From positions 1 to 64,000 of the forward strand of contig JBHGBM010000014.1 in NCBI GenBank assembly GCA_041946965.1: a stretch of 64,000 nucleotides of DNA, read 5' to 3'. The position numbers were made by a program, and so were the translations under genes. The number at the start of each line of letters is the position of its first letter. Position 1 is the stretch's first letter. Positions 11,335 through 22,240 of the stretch are shown here, in pieces. Below the pieces are notes generated by a model. The model ran no database searches, was not told the DNA's origin, and was given only the letters and a program-made list of their open reading frames with translations. Source of the stretch: JBHGBM01 sp041946965 (lineage in GTDB: Bacteria; Acidobacteriota; Terriglobia; Bryobacterales; Bryobacteraceae).

Positions 11335-11436
11335 CGGATCAGGGGCTGCCGCCGGCAGTCGCCGGATTCCACGTATTGCGGCCGAAGCCTCCCATGGAAG
11401 GTCATTGTCGCAGGCGGCGCGGCCCGCGCGGCGGGC

Positions 11437-11478
11437 TTGACAGGATCGGCTTTACAGTATAAAGTACTTCTCAGTACT
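11437..11478 (+). promoter_or_regulatory. Strong promoter with AGTACT-N4-AGTACT operator-like palindrome
   Basis: A consensus -35 TTGACA (11437-11442) is followed after 15 bp by TATAAA (11458-11463). Two copies of the self-complementary hexamer AGTACT lie at 11463-11468 and 11473-11478, exactly 10 bp (one helical turn) apart. They overlap the end of the -10 box and the expected start of transcription, and end immediately before the ATG at 11479. The placement is that of a repressor operator. No regulator gene is adjacent, so the cognate protein is unknown. Confidence 0.6.
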
Positions 11479-13017
11479 ATGCAAGATCCCTTTGCACGGC
11501 CTCCAAAGCCCCGGCCGCGGCCGGCTGAGATGACACGGCCGCCGCTTTTGGATCCCGCCGTTCCGGCGGGAGAGGTTCGGGGGCGGTACGCGCTCCTGAT
11601 CAATCCGTTTTATCCGAAGGATCCGAACGCGAGCTTTGGCAAGCACGTGCTCACGCCGTCTTTGGCGTTGACCAGCCTTGCGGCGGCGACTCCCGAACAC
11701 TGGGAGGTTCGGTACTGGGACGAAAATCTGCTGGACGGGCGGCCGCCTTTCGCGCCGCTGCCCGAGGTGGCGGGGATCACGGTCCACCTGACGTTCGCGA
11801 ACCGGGCGTTCGAGCTGGCGCGATGGTATCGCAGCCGTGGAAGCAAGGTCGTGCTGGGGGGACTGCACGTGATGTCATGTCCGGAAGAGTGCGCACCGCA
11901 CGCGGACGCGCTGGCTTTGGGCGATGGCGTGCAGCTTTGGCCCCGGATTCTGGCGGACGTGGAAGCGGGCCGCCTGCGGCCCCGATATGCGGCAACCTAT
12001 GAGAGCGACTATCGCCGGGACCCGGCGCCAAAGCGATCGATTCTGCCGCGCGGGAGCTTCCTCACCACGACCAGTCTGATTGCCACCCGCGGTTGTCACA
12101 ACCGTTGCGGGTTCTGTTACCTGGCGACCAAGGGCCTGCGCATGCCGTATCGCACGCGGGAACCCGCGCAGGTGGCCGCGGAGTTCGCGGCGGACGGGCA
12201 GCCATTCGGCGTTTTCGTGGACAATAACCTGGGATCCGACCGGGCGTATCTGCGCGCGTTGTGCCTGGCGCTGCGGCCGCTGAACAAGATCTGGAGCGCG
12301 GCGATTTCCATCGACGTCACCGACGATCCGGACCTGGTCCGCGCCATGGCGCTGGCCGGCTGCACGGGCGTGTTCGTGGGGTTCGAGTCGCTTACGGACG
12401 AGAACCTTGCCGAAGCCAGGAAGAAGACGCCGAAGGCCGGCGACTACGCCCGCAGGGTCCGCATCCTGCACGACAACGGCATCCGGGTGAACGGCTCGTT
12501 CGTGTTGGGATTCGACCACGACCGCAAGGACGTATTCACGCGCACGGCGGACTGGATCGAGGAGAACCGTCTGGAGTGCGCGACCTTTCATATTCTGACC
12601 CCGTATCCGGCGACGCCGCTGTTCCGGCAGATGGAAGCGGAGGGGCGCCTGCTGCACCGGAATTGGGCGCTGTACGACACGGCGCACGCGGTGTTCCGTC
12701 CGAGGCACATGACGCCGGAGGAACTGGAACAGGGTTATGCGTGGACGTACCAGCGGCTGTTCTCGCACGCCTCGATCTGGCGGCGGCGGCCGGCGGACTG
12801 GCGGTCGCTGGCGCCGTACATGGCGGGCTCGTACCTGTACAAGCGCTCCAACCGTCTCTGGCGGTTCCTGATCAGGCGCCACCTGGTGCATGCGGTGTGG
12901 CGGCCGCTGATCGAACTGGCGCGGCTGCGGCACGCGCGATTCCGCGAGGACCTGGCGGCAGGCGGCCCGGCGTTGTGGGAGCCCGAGCCTGGCGGCGGAT
13001 GGGCCGGAACTCAATGA
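11479..13017 (+). CDS. B12-binding-domain radical SAM protein
   Basis: The 512-aa protein has an N-terminal cobalamin-binding-like Rossmann domain (about 40-170). A radical SAM core follows with the cluster motif RGCHNRCGFCYL, whose first cysteine is C206 from this start (C-x3-C-x2-C). The C-terminal region is basic and Arg/Trp-rich. Class B radical SAM enzymes of this kind methylate or rearrange lipids, tetrapyrroles and natural products (HpnP, HpnR, BchE relatives); the substrate here is unknown. Start uncertain: ATG 11479 has no Shine-Dalgarno and sits against the promoter and palindrome; ATG 11530 is the next candidate, and a TTG at 11437 overlaps the -35 box. The gene is monocistronic. 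Confidence 0.88.
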   Translation: MQDPFARPPKPRPRPAEMTRPPLLDPAVPAGEVRGRYALLINPFYPKDPNASFGKHVLTPSLALTSLAAATPEHWEVRYWDENLLDGRPPFAPLPEVAGITVHLTFANRAFELARWYRSRGSKVVLGGLHVMSCPEECAPHADALALGDGVQLWPRILADVEAGRLRPRYAATYESDYRRDPAPKRSILPRGSFLTTTSLIATRGCHNRCGFCYLATKGLRMPYRTREPAQVAAEFAADGQPFGVFVDNNLGSDRAYLRALCLALRPLNKIWSAAISIDVTDDPDLVRAMALAGCTGVFVGFESLTDENLAEARKKTPKAGDYARRVRILHDNGIRVNGSFVLGFDHDRKDVFTRTADWIEENRLECATFHILTPYPATPLFRQMEAEGRLLHRNWALYDTAHAVFRPRHMTPEELEQGYAWTYQRLFSHASIWRRRPADWRSLAPYMAGSYLYKRSNRLWRFLIRRHLVHAVWRPLIELARLRHARFREDLAAGGPALWEPEPGGGWAGTQ

Positions 13018-13098
13018 GCTCGACGGGGCTCCTTTGTACATCTTCTACTCTTCCTTGCGCATGGGATGCCGGGCGCGATGATCGTAGTTCTGTGACGG

Positions 13099-14235
13099 TC
13101 AGCGGATGGCGCGCTCCAGGATCATGGTGAGTTCCTCGCGGGTGAGCGCGATGGGATTGGCTTTCATGCTGCTGGCTTTGGAGGCCTGCTCGACGAGCGC
13201 TGGCACGTGCTGGGGCGATACGCCGTAGGCCGAGAGCGGCGGCACCTGGAGGCGCGCGCACAATTCGCGGACCCACTTGGCTCCGTCCTCCGGCTGGGCG
13301 CCCGGGCGGCCCGTGAGGATTCCGGCCACGGTTGCGTAGCGTGCGAGGCCGGCGGGCGCGCGCGCGCGCAGGGCGGTGATATTGATTTCCATGACGTGCG
13401 GCAGCAGCGCCGCGCAGACGGCTCCGTGCGGGGCGGGGAAGGACCCGCCGACGGGGGCGGCGAAGCCGTGGACGGCGCCGAGGCCCGCGTTGGCGAGCGA
13501 CAGGCCACCGAGGAGGCTGGCGAAGGCCATGCTCGCGCGGGCCTCGCGATCCGCGCCGTCGGCGCAGGCGCGCGGCAGGGCTTCGCGGGCGCGGGTCATG
13601 CCCTCGACGCAGAACATGTCCGTCATGGGGTTGGCGCGCACCGAGCAGTAGGGCTCGATCAATTGCGTGAGCGCGTCGAGCCCGGTGCTGGCGGTGAGGG
13701 CGGGCGGCAGGCCGAAAGTCAGCTCCGGGTCGACGATGGCGAGGCGCGGCAGCATAAAGGGGGAACGCAGGCTGGCCTTGACGCGGCCCTCGGTGGAGGC
13801 CAGGACGGAATTGCGGGTGGCCTCGGAGCCGGTGCCGGCGGTGGTGGGAACGGCGATAAAGGGAGCCGAGGGCTTTTCAATCGGCTGTCCTTTACCGATG
13901 ACTTCGAGGTAGTCGAGCGGATCGCCCCCGTTGGTCATCAGCGCCGCGACGGCTTTGCCGGCGTCGATGGCGCTGCCTCCGCCCACGGCCAGCACGACGT
14001 CGCAGCCGTTCTCGCGCGCCAGGCGCGCGCCTTCGCGGACGATTTCGAGCGTAGGCTCGCCGGTCACGGCGAGCGGCACGGAATCGAGCCCGCCGGCGAC
14101 TGCGGCGGCGCGCTCCGGGGAGCGGCCCGTGACCAGCAGGACGCGCCGGCCCATGCCGCGGGCGGCGGGGGCGGCTTCGCGTGCCGCGCCCTCGCCGAAC
14201 AGGATGCGGTGCGGCGCGGCGAAATCGAAGCGCAT
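13099..14235 (-). CDS. Iron-type alcohol dehydrogenase family protein
   Basis: The 378-aa protein has the group III ADH fold: GGGSAIDAGKAVA for NAD(P) phosphate binding and PTTAGTGSEATRNSV in the central region. Of the four usual metal ligands, the Asp (GLDAL) and two later His (GAVHGF, APHG) are present. The first His of the DALTHxIE motif is replaced by Gln (DALTQLIEPY). The replacement also occurs in a recognised subgroup of the family as I recall it, so the enzyme may still work, possibly with different metal handling. Start chosen at ATG 14235, which shares one base with the stop codon of the upstream monooxygenase gene (TAATG), so the two are translationally coupled. Confidence 0.88.
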   Translation of the reverse strand: MRFDFAAPHRILFGEGAAREAAPAARGMGRRVLLVTGRSPERAAAVAGGLDSVPLAVTGEPTLEIVREGARLARENGCDVVLAVGGGSAIDAGKAVAALMTNGGDPLDYLEVIGKGQPIEKPSAPFIAVPTTAGTGSEATRNSVLASTEGRVKASLRSPFMLPRLAIVDPELTFGLPPALTASTGLDALTQLIEPYCSVRANPMTDMFCVEGMTRAREALPRACADGADREARASMAFASLLGGLSLANAGLGAVHGFAAPVGGSFPAPHGAVCAALLPHVMEINITALRARAPAGLARYATVAGILTGRPGAQPEDGAKWVRELCARLQVPPLSAYGVSPQHVPALVEQASKASSMKANPIALTREELTMILERAIR

Positions 14236-14543
14236 TACCAGTCCTCGTCGCCGGGAAAAATGTTGTTGAATTTCACGCTGGTGCGGGGCTCGGCCATCAT
14301 GGGGGCCACGGCGTCGCGCCATTTGGCGTAGTGCGCGGTTTCCTTGTGCGCGGCGGCCGCCTGAGGGCCGCGGTAAACTTCCACCAGCACGAAGCGGTTG
14401 GGGTCATCTTGCCGCTGGACCACGTCGAAGCGCGCGACGCCAGGTTCCCGCACGCTATGGCGCGCATTCTCCGCTGTGGCCTCTTTGAAAGCCTCCACGG
14501 ACTCCGGCTTTACGTGTACATAAACGTGAACGATGAGGAGCAC
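14235..14543 (-). CDS. Antibiotic biosynthesis monooxygenase (ABM)-domain protein
   Basis: The 102-aa protein is a single ferredoxin-like ABM domain: a strand with HVYVHVKPESVEAF, a helix ENARHSVREPGVARFDV, and the typical end YAKWRDAVAPMM. Small ABM proteins (YgiN and LsrG relatives) are dimeric and act on quinols or on small aldehyde or ketone signals without a cofactor. It is co-translated with an alcohol dehydrogenase, which suggests joint processing of a small carbonyl or quinone compound. The start is GTG; TACAAT lies 6 nt upstream of it. Confidence 0.85.
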   Translation of the reverse strand: MLLIVHVYVHVKPESVEAFKEATAENARHSVREPGVARFDVVQRQDDPNRFVLVEVYRGPQAAAAHKETAHYAKWRDAVAPMMAEPRTSVKFNNIFPGDEDW

Positions 14544-14549
14544 AAGACT

Positions 14550-14555
14550 ATTGTA
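14550..14555 (-). promoter_or_regulatory. TACAAT -10 box of ABM/ADH operon
   Basis: TACAAT on the minus strand ends 6 nt before the GTG start at 14543, which would give an almost leaderless mRNA. No good -35 hexamer is visible. Confidence 0.4.
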
Positions 14556-14619
14556 GTGTTTCAGAATCGGCTTTCGAGGGCCGCGAAACCGCTCGCTCGC
14601 GCTCGCGGCTCGGAATCGC

Positions 14620-15831
14620 TCACCCCCTGGTCTTCCATTGCACCTGCTGGATGGGACCGAGGCCGAAGCGGTAGGCGAACGCGCCTCCCAGCGCGAAACA
14701 GGCGGCCAGCAGGAAGGCCGGCACGAACGATCCGGTGCGCTCCACCACGAACCCGGTGAGGGCGGGCGAGACCACGCCGGCCAGGTTGCCCACCGCGTTC
14801 TGCAACCCCGTCCACTTGCCCGCGGCTCTCGGCCCGGCCAGCGTCTGCGTAGTGGCCCAGTGATTGGACGCCCACAGCCCCAGGAACATTCCCGCCATCA
14901 TCAGCAAAGCCATGGAACTGGTGAAATCCTTCACCGCCGCCACCGGCAGGATGATGGTCGAGAGCAGCAGCCCTCCCGCGGTGAAGGTTTTGCGCACTCG
15001 TGTGGGCGTGGCCCCGGCGGCGATCCAGCGGTCGGAAAAAAAGCCGCCCAGCACCGAGCACACCGAAATCGCCAGGTAGGTGATGGACCCGAGCACGGCC
15101 ATTCGCTGCATGGAGACGTGGCGGTCCATCACCAGGTACGACGGCAGCCAGGTCAGCAGGAAGTACCAGTAATAATTCCCGCAAAACAGCCCCATGAAGG
15201 TCCACCACACATCGCGGGTGCGCAGCAGTTCGACCATGCTGACCGTGTCGGACGAGTGCACGCCCGTTTCGCCGGCGCCGCGCGGCATCCACAGGAACCA
15301 CGGGATCAGCCACACCAGCGTGCCCAGTCCGAAGACGATGAAGAAGGCCCGCCATCCGTAGTGCGCGATGGCCAGGCCGCCGAACAGGGTACACAACGCG
15401 GGACCGATCTTGGAGCCCGCGTCGATCAATCCGTTCGCCAGCCCGCGGTGATGCTCCGGGAAGTGTCCCACCAGGATTTTCGAAAACGCGGGGTAGGCCA
15501 CCGACTCGCTCGCGCCCACCAGCAGCCGCAGGGCGAAGATGGCGCCGAACGCGCTCACCATTCCCGTAGCCGCCGTCGCCGCCGACCACACCAGGTAGCC
15601 GATGCCCAGCACCCAGCCCACGTGGAAGCGGTCCACCAGCCACCCGGCCAGAACCATGACGGTGGCGTAGGTCCAGAAGAAGGCCGAGAGCAGCATGCCC
15701 AACTGCGAAGGCGAGATGCCCAGCTCCGCGCGCAGCGGCGGAGCGGCCACCGAGAGATTGCCGCGGTCGATGTAATTCACCGTGACTGCGATCACAAGCA
15801 TGACCAGCACGCGCCACTGCACGCGGGTCAT
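14620..15831 (-). CDS. MFS transporter, anion:cation symporter-like
   Basis: The 403-aa protein has about 12 hydrophobic helices and begins with NYIDRGNLSVAAPPL, the TM1 signature of the ACS family (hexuronate, glucarate and phthalate carriers such as ExuT). The loop 2-3 region shows GWLVDRFHVGWVLG, the usual MFS D-R motif. It probably imports an organic acid or sugar acid by proton symport, consistent with sugar-acid use by the neighbourhood but not proven. In-frame starts exist further upstream; ATG 15831 is preferred because AAGGA lies at the right spacing and the extension overlaps the methyltransferase gene with no family similarity. Confidence 0.88.
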   Translation of the reverse strand: MTRVQWRVLVMLVIAVTVNYIDRGNLSVAAPPLRAELGISPSQLGMLLSAFFWTYATVMVLAGWLVDRFHVGWVLGIGYLVWSAATAATGMVSAFGAIFALRLLVGASESVAYPAFSKILVGHFPEHHRGLANGLIDAGSKIGPALCTLFGGLAIAHYGWRAFFIVFGLGTLVWLIPWFLWMPRGAGETGVHSSDTVSMVELLRTRDVWWTFMGLFCGNYYWYFLLTWLPSYLVMDRHVSMQRMAVLGSITYLAISVCSVLGGFFSDRWIAAGATPTRVRKTFTAGGLLLSTIILPVAAVKDFTSSMALLMMAGMFLGLWASNHWATTQTLAGPRAAGKWTGLQNAVGNLAGVVSPALTGFVVERTGSFVPAFLLAACFALGGAFAYRFGLGPIQQVQWKTRG

Positions 15832-15871
15832 GGGGGTCCTTACCGCCGCGACGGTTGCCATGAGGGACATT

Positions 15872-16552
15872 CTACACTGGCGGCTTACGGAGCCACACGA
15901 AACAGTGGTTGCCGAGGCGCGCGGCGTACAGCGAACCGAACAGCAGCAGGTCGAGGTAGCGCAGCGGAAACAGCAGCCATCCGAGCACGCCGTGCACAAC
16001 GGCCCGCCACGCGCGCCACGGCAGCAGCAGTTTCACGTACTCCACCGTGAACACGATCATGGTTGCCGTGGGGCCGCTGCGCCAGCCTTCGGCCACCGTC
16101 TCGAGCCCGCCGGCCATCAGCTTGAGTCCCGCGGGCGTGAAGCGGCGGTAGTCGTCGGGGTAGGCGTGATAGGGATGGCAGAAGGGCGTGACGATGTGTG
16201 CGTAGCCGCCGGGCGCGAGCACCCTCTCGATCTCACGCAACACCCGCTCCGGCGCGCGCACGTGCTCCAGCACCGCGTCGCACTCCACGCGCTGGAAAAC
16301 ACCCGCGCGGAACGGCAGTGTTTCCGCATCGCCTGCCACGTTGACGCCGGGATAGGGGCGAAGATCCAGATTCACGTACCCGGACACGAACCGTCCCCCT
16401 CCGCCGAGGTACAGGTTCCAGCGGCCGAGCGGAGCGTCGATGGCCTCGCGCGGATTGGGCGCGACCGGATCGGGCGGCGTGAGGAGCGTGCGCAGGCGGT
16501 CGCGCCATGCGCGTGAGACGCGCCGTCCGTAAAGCCGGTCGAGGTCAGCCAC
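15872..16552 (-). CDS. SAM-dependent class I methyltransferase
   Basis: The 226-aa cytoplasmic protein has a Methyltransf_11-type Rossmann fold. VNLDLRPYPGVNVAGDAETLPF gives the acidic motif and the D-A-x-x-L-P loop; ECDAVLEHVRAPERVLREIERVLAPGG gives motifs II and III. The C-terminal third is hydrophobic (about 160-215), suggesting membrane association, with no obvious second domain. The substrate is unknown; methyltransferases of this layout often act on lipid-linked or surface polysaccharide intermediates. The start is GTG, with a TACGCT box 6 nt before it and no Shine-Dalgarno sequence. The MFS gene follows in the same direction 40 bp downstream. Confidence 0.8.
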   Translation of the reverse strand: MADLDRLYGRRVSRAWRDRLRTLLTPPDPVAPNPREAIDAPLGRWNLYLGGGGRFVSGYVNLDLRPYPGVNVAGDAETLPFRAGVFQRVECDAVLEHVRAPERVLREIERVLAPGGYAHIVTPFCHPYHAYPDDYRRFTPAGLKLMAGGLETVAEGWRSGPTATMIVFTVEYVKLLLPWRAWRAVVHGVLGWLLFPLRYLDLLLFGSLYAARLGNHCFVWLRKPPV

Positions 16553-16558
16553 TGCGAT

Positions 16559-16564
16559 AGCGTA
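16559..16564 (-). promoter_or_regulatory. TACGCT box before methyltransferase gene
   Basis: A TANNNT hexamer on the minus strand, 6 nt before the GTG at 16552. Supported mainly by the repeated occurrence of the same spacing elsewhere in the window. Confidence 0.3.
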
Positions 16565-16669
16565 GCACCATGACCCGCGCTCCCATTCCGCGACCGCAAG
16601 GAAGCGGCGGCATGGGGGATTTCGAGTCAGGCCCGGCGGGCCTCCGCGCGGCTAAAATAGACCTCTGAC

Positions 16670-18049
16670 ATGCCTATGATGAACCGGCGCGAAGTCCTTC
16701 TGGGCGGCACGGCAGCCCTGTCATCGAAACGGTTGGGGGCGGCGCGGCGACAGCCCAATATCATCTTCATCCTGGCCGACGACCTCGGCTACGCCGACCT
16801 GGCATGCTGCGGCAACCGGGAGGTGCGCTCGCCGAACCTGGATCGCATGGCGGCGGAGGGCACGCGCTTCACCAATTTCTGCGTGTCGTGGCCCGCGTGC
16901 ACCCCTTCGCGCTCGGCCATCCTCACCGGGCGTTACCCGCAGCGCAACGGCCTTTATGACATGATCCGCAACAACGAGGTGAACTGGGAATTCCAGTTCG
17001 ACGAGCACACCTATGCGGTCTCGCCGGAAATGACGCTCGGCCTCGATACGCGCGAGATCACCATCGGCCAGGCGCTCAAGTCCGCCGGGTACGCGACCGG
17101 CGTCATCGGCAAGTGGGACAGCGGCCGCGCGCGGCGCTACCTGCCGTTGCAGCGGGGGTTCGACTTCTACTACGGCTTCGCCAACACCGGCATCGACTAC
17201 TACACGCACGAGCGCTACGGGGTGCCGTCCATGTTCCGGGGCAATGAGCGGGTGAAGGAGGAGGGTCACGCCACGGAGCTGTTCGCGCGCGAGGCGCGCC
17301 GCTTCATCGAGCAGAACCGCCGGCGCCCGTTCTTCCTCTACCTGCCCTTCAACGCTCCGCACGCAGCCTCTACGTTCAAAAAAGGCACGCGCCAGGTCCC
17401 GGAAAAGTACCTCGCCCTGTACGGCGGAGGGCTGGACTGGAAGACGCAGATCAAAGCCCTCATTACCCAAATGGACGAACACATCGGGGCGATCATGGAG
17501 CAGGTGAAGTCGTACGGGCTGGACGGCGACACACTGTTCGTGTTCGCCAGCGACAACGGCGGCACGGGCTCATCCAGCAACGGTCCGCTGCACGGCGGCA
17601 AGGCCAGCATGTGGGAAGGCGGACTTCGGGTGCCCCTGATTGTCCGCTGGCCGGGCCGCGTGAAAGCGGGCGCGGTCACGGGCGAGTTCGCCACTACGCT
17701 GGAACTTTTCCCGACTTTCCTCGCCGCCGCCGGAGCCGCGGCGCCCCCGCGCGTGAAGCTGGACGGCTTCAACCTGATGCCGCTTCTCGAAGGCCGCGGC
17801 AGGTCCGAACGCCGGGAGATGTTCTGGCAGGCCACCGCGCGGAACGCCTGCGCCGCGCGCGTGGGCGACTGGAAATGGGTGAACCACGCCGGCAAGGAAG
17901 GCCTCTACAACCTCGCGGCCGACCTCGGCGAGAAGCGCGACCTCTCGGGGGAGCGGCCGGATCAGCTCAAGATGGTGAAGGACCGCTACGCCGCGTGGTG
18001 GAAAGAGATGCAGGCCGCCGAACCGCGCGGCCCCTTCCGCGACTACTGA
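16670..18049 (+). CDS. Arylsulfatase-type sulfatase, exported
   Basis: The 459-aa protein begins with a short Tat-like signal (NRREVLLGGTAAL). The alkaline-phosphatase-fold sulfatase core starts at PNIIFILADDLGYADL, which carries the metal-binding Asp pair. The active-site motif is C77-T-P-S-R followed by LTGRYPQRNG; C77 is the residue converted to formylglycine. Later metal and sulfate residues are visible in FASDNGGTG and HGGKASMWEGG. It removes sulfate esters from a carbohydrate or aromatic compound outside the cytoplasm. No maturation enzyme (FGE or anSME) is in the window. Start choice among ATGs at 16670, 16676 and 16679 is uncertain; TAAAAT at 16653-16658 is a likely -10 box. Confidence 0.93.
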   Translation: MPMMNRREVLLGGTAALSSKRLGAARRQPNIIFILADDLGYADLACCGNREVRSPNLDRMAAEGTRFTNFCVSWPACTPSRSAILTGRYPQRNGLYDMIRNNEVNWEFQFDEHTYAVSPEMTLGLDTREITIGQALKSAGYATGVIGKWDSGRARRYLPLQRGFDFYYGFANTGIDYYTHERYGVPSMFRGNERVKEEGHATELFAREARRFIEQNRRRPFFLYLPFNAPHAASTFKKGTRQVPEKYLALYGGGLDWKTQIKALITQMDEHIGAIMEQVKSYGLDGDTLFVFASDNGGTGSSSNGPLHGGKASMWEGGLRVPLIVRWPGRVKAGAVTGEFATTLELFPTFLAAAGAAAPPRVKLDGFNLMPLLEGRGRSERREMFWQATARNACAARVGDWKWVNHAGKEGLYNLAADLGEKRDLSGERPDQLKMVKDRYAAWWKEMQAAEPRGPFRDY

Positions 18050-18053
18050 TTGC

Positions 18054-21434
<3,381 letters not shown>

Positions 21435-21484
21435 GTATTCCTCTTGGGACGCGATTCTATCAGAATCGGAGCCGGGCGTGCCGG

Positions 21485-22231
21485 CTACAGCCGGTTGATG
21501 AGGCTGGCCACGTAGCCCGCGCCGAAGCCGTTGTCGATGTTAACCACGGTCACGTTGCTGGCGCAACTGTTGAGCATGCCGAGCAGCGCCGCCAGGCCGT
21601 GGAAGCTCGCGCCGTAGCCCACGCTGGTGGGCACCGCGATCACCGGGCAGGAGACCAGCCCGCCGACGGCGCTGGGCAGCGCGCCTTCCATGCCGGCGCA
21701 GACGATGATCACCCGCGCCTCGGCCAGCCGCGCGCGGTTGCTCATCAGCCGGTGAATGCCGGCCACGCCGATATCGTGGATGGCTTCCACCTCATTGCCC
21801 ATGACTTCCGCGGTGACCTGCGCCTCCTCGGCGACGAACAGGTCGCTGGTGCCCGCGCACACCACCGCGATCTTGCCCTTGCCACGCACGCTGCGGTCGC
21901 CCCAGAAGCGTATGGCGCCCGAGAGCCGGAAGTACTCCCCGTTGGGCAGCCGGGAATCCACCAGCGCGGCGGTTTCGCAGCTCGCCCGCGTGATCAGCAC
22001 GTTGGGGCACTGCCCGAGCAGCCGCTCGGCGATGGCCAGCACCTGCTCCGGCGTCTTGCCCTGGGCGAAGACCACCTCCGGCATCCCGTGCCGCAACGCG
22101 CGGTGGTGGTCCACCTTGGCGAACCCGAGGTCCTCGAAAGGCAGGTGCTTCATGCGCTCCATGGCCGTATCCACGTCCAAGGCGCCCTCCCGCACCTGCT
22201 GTAACATCAGCCGGAACTGATCTTCGTACAT
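21485..22231 (-). CDS. larB: LarB-type nickel-pincer cofactor biosynthesis carboxylase
   Basis: The 248-aa protein matches LarB over its full length: an N-terminal helical region (QVREGALDVDTAMERMK), the conserved VDHHRALRHGMPEVVFAQGKTPEQ segment, and a C-terminal PurE-like domain (VVCAGTSDLFVAEEA, VCAGMEGALPSAVGGL, PTSVGYG). LarB carboxylates and hydrolyses nicotinic acid adenine dinucleotide to pyridinium-3,5-biscarboxylate mononucleotide, the first step to the nickel-pincer cofactor of lactate racemase. larA, larC and larE are not in the window. It follows the mutase gene by 9 bp. PurE itself is rejected because of the N-terminal region and the missing purK/purine context. Confidence 0.9.
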   Translation of the reverse strand: MYEDQFRLMLQQVREGALDVDTAMERMKHLPFEDLGFAKVDHHRALRHGMPEVVFAQGKTPEQVLAIAERLLGQCPNVLITRASCETAALVDSRLPNGEYFRLSGAIRFWGDRSVRGKGKIAVVCAGTSDLFVAEEAQVTAEVMGNEVEAIHDIGVAGIHRLMSNRARLAEARVIIVCAGMEGALPSAVGGLVSCPVIAVPTSVGYGASFHGLAALLGMLNSCASNVTVVNIDNGFGAGYVASLINRL

Positions 22232-22240
22232 ATTGGCAAC

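Noticed and set aside
15832..15999. Longer start for the MFS transporter
   Set aside because: Cys/Arg-rich extension overlaps the methyltransferase gene; ATG 15831 has AAGGA and a normal TM1.
21485..22231. Annotation as PurE (N5-CAIR mutase)
   Set aside because: Only the C-terminal half is PurE-like; the N-terminal half and motifs are those of LarB, and no purine genes are near.
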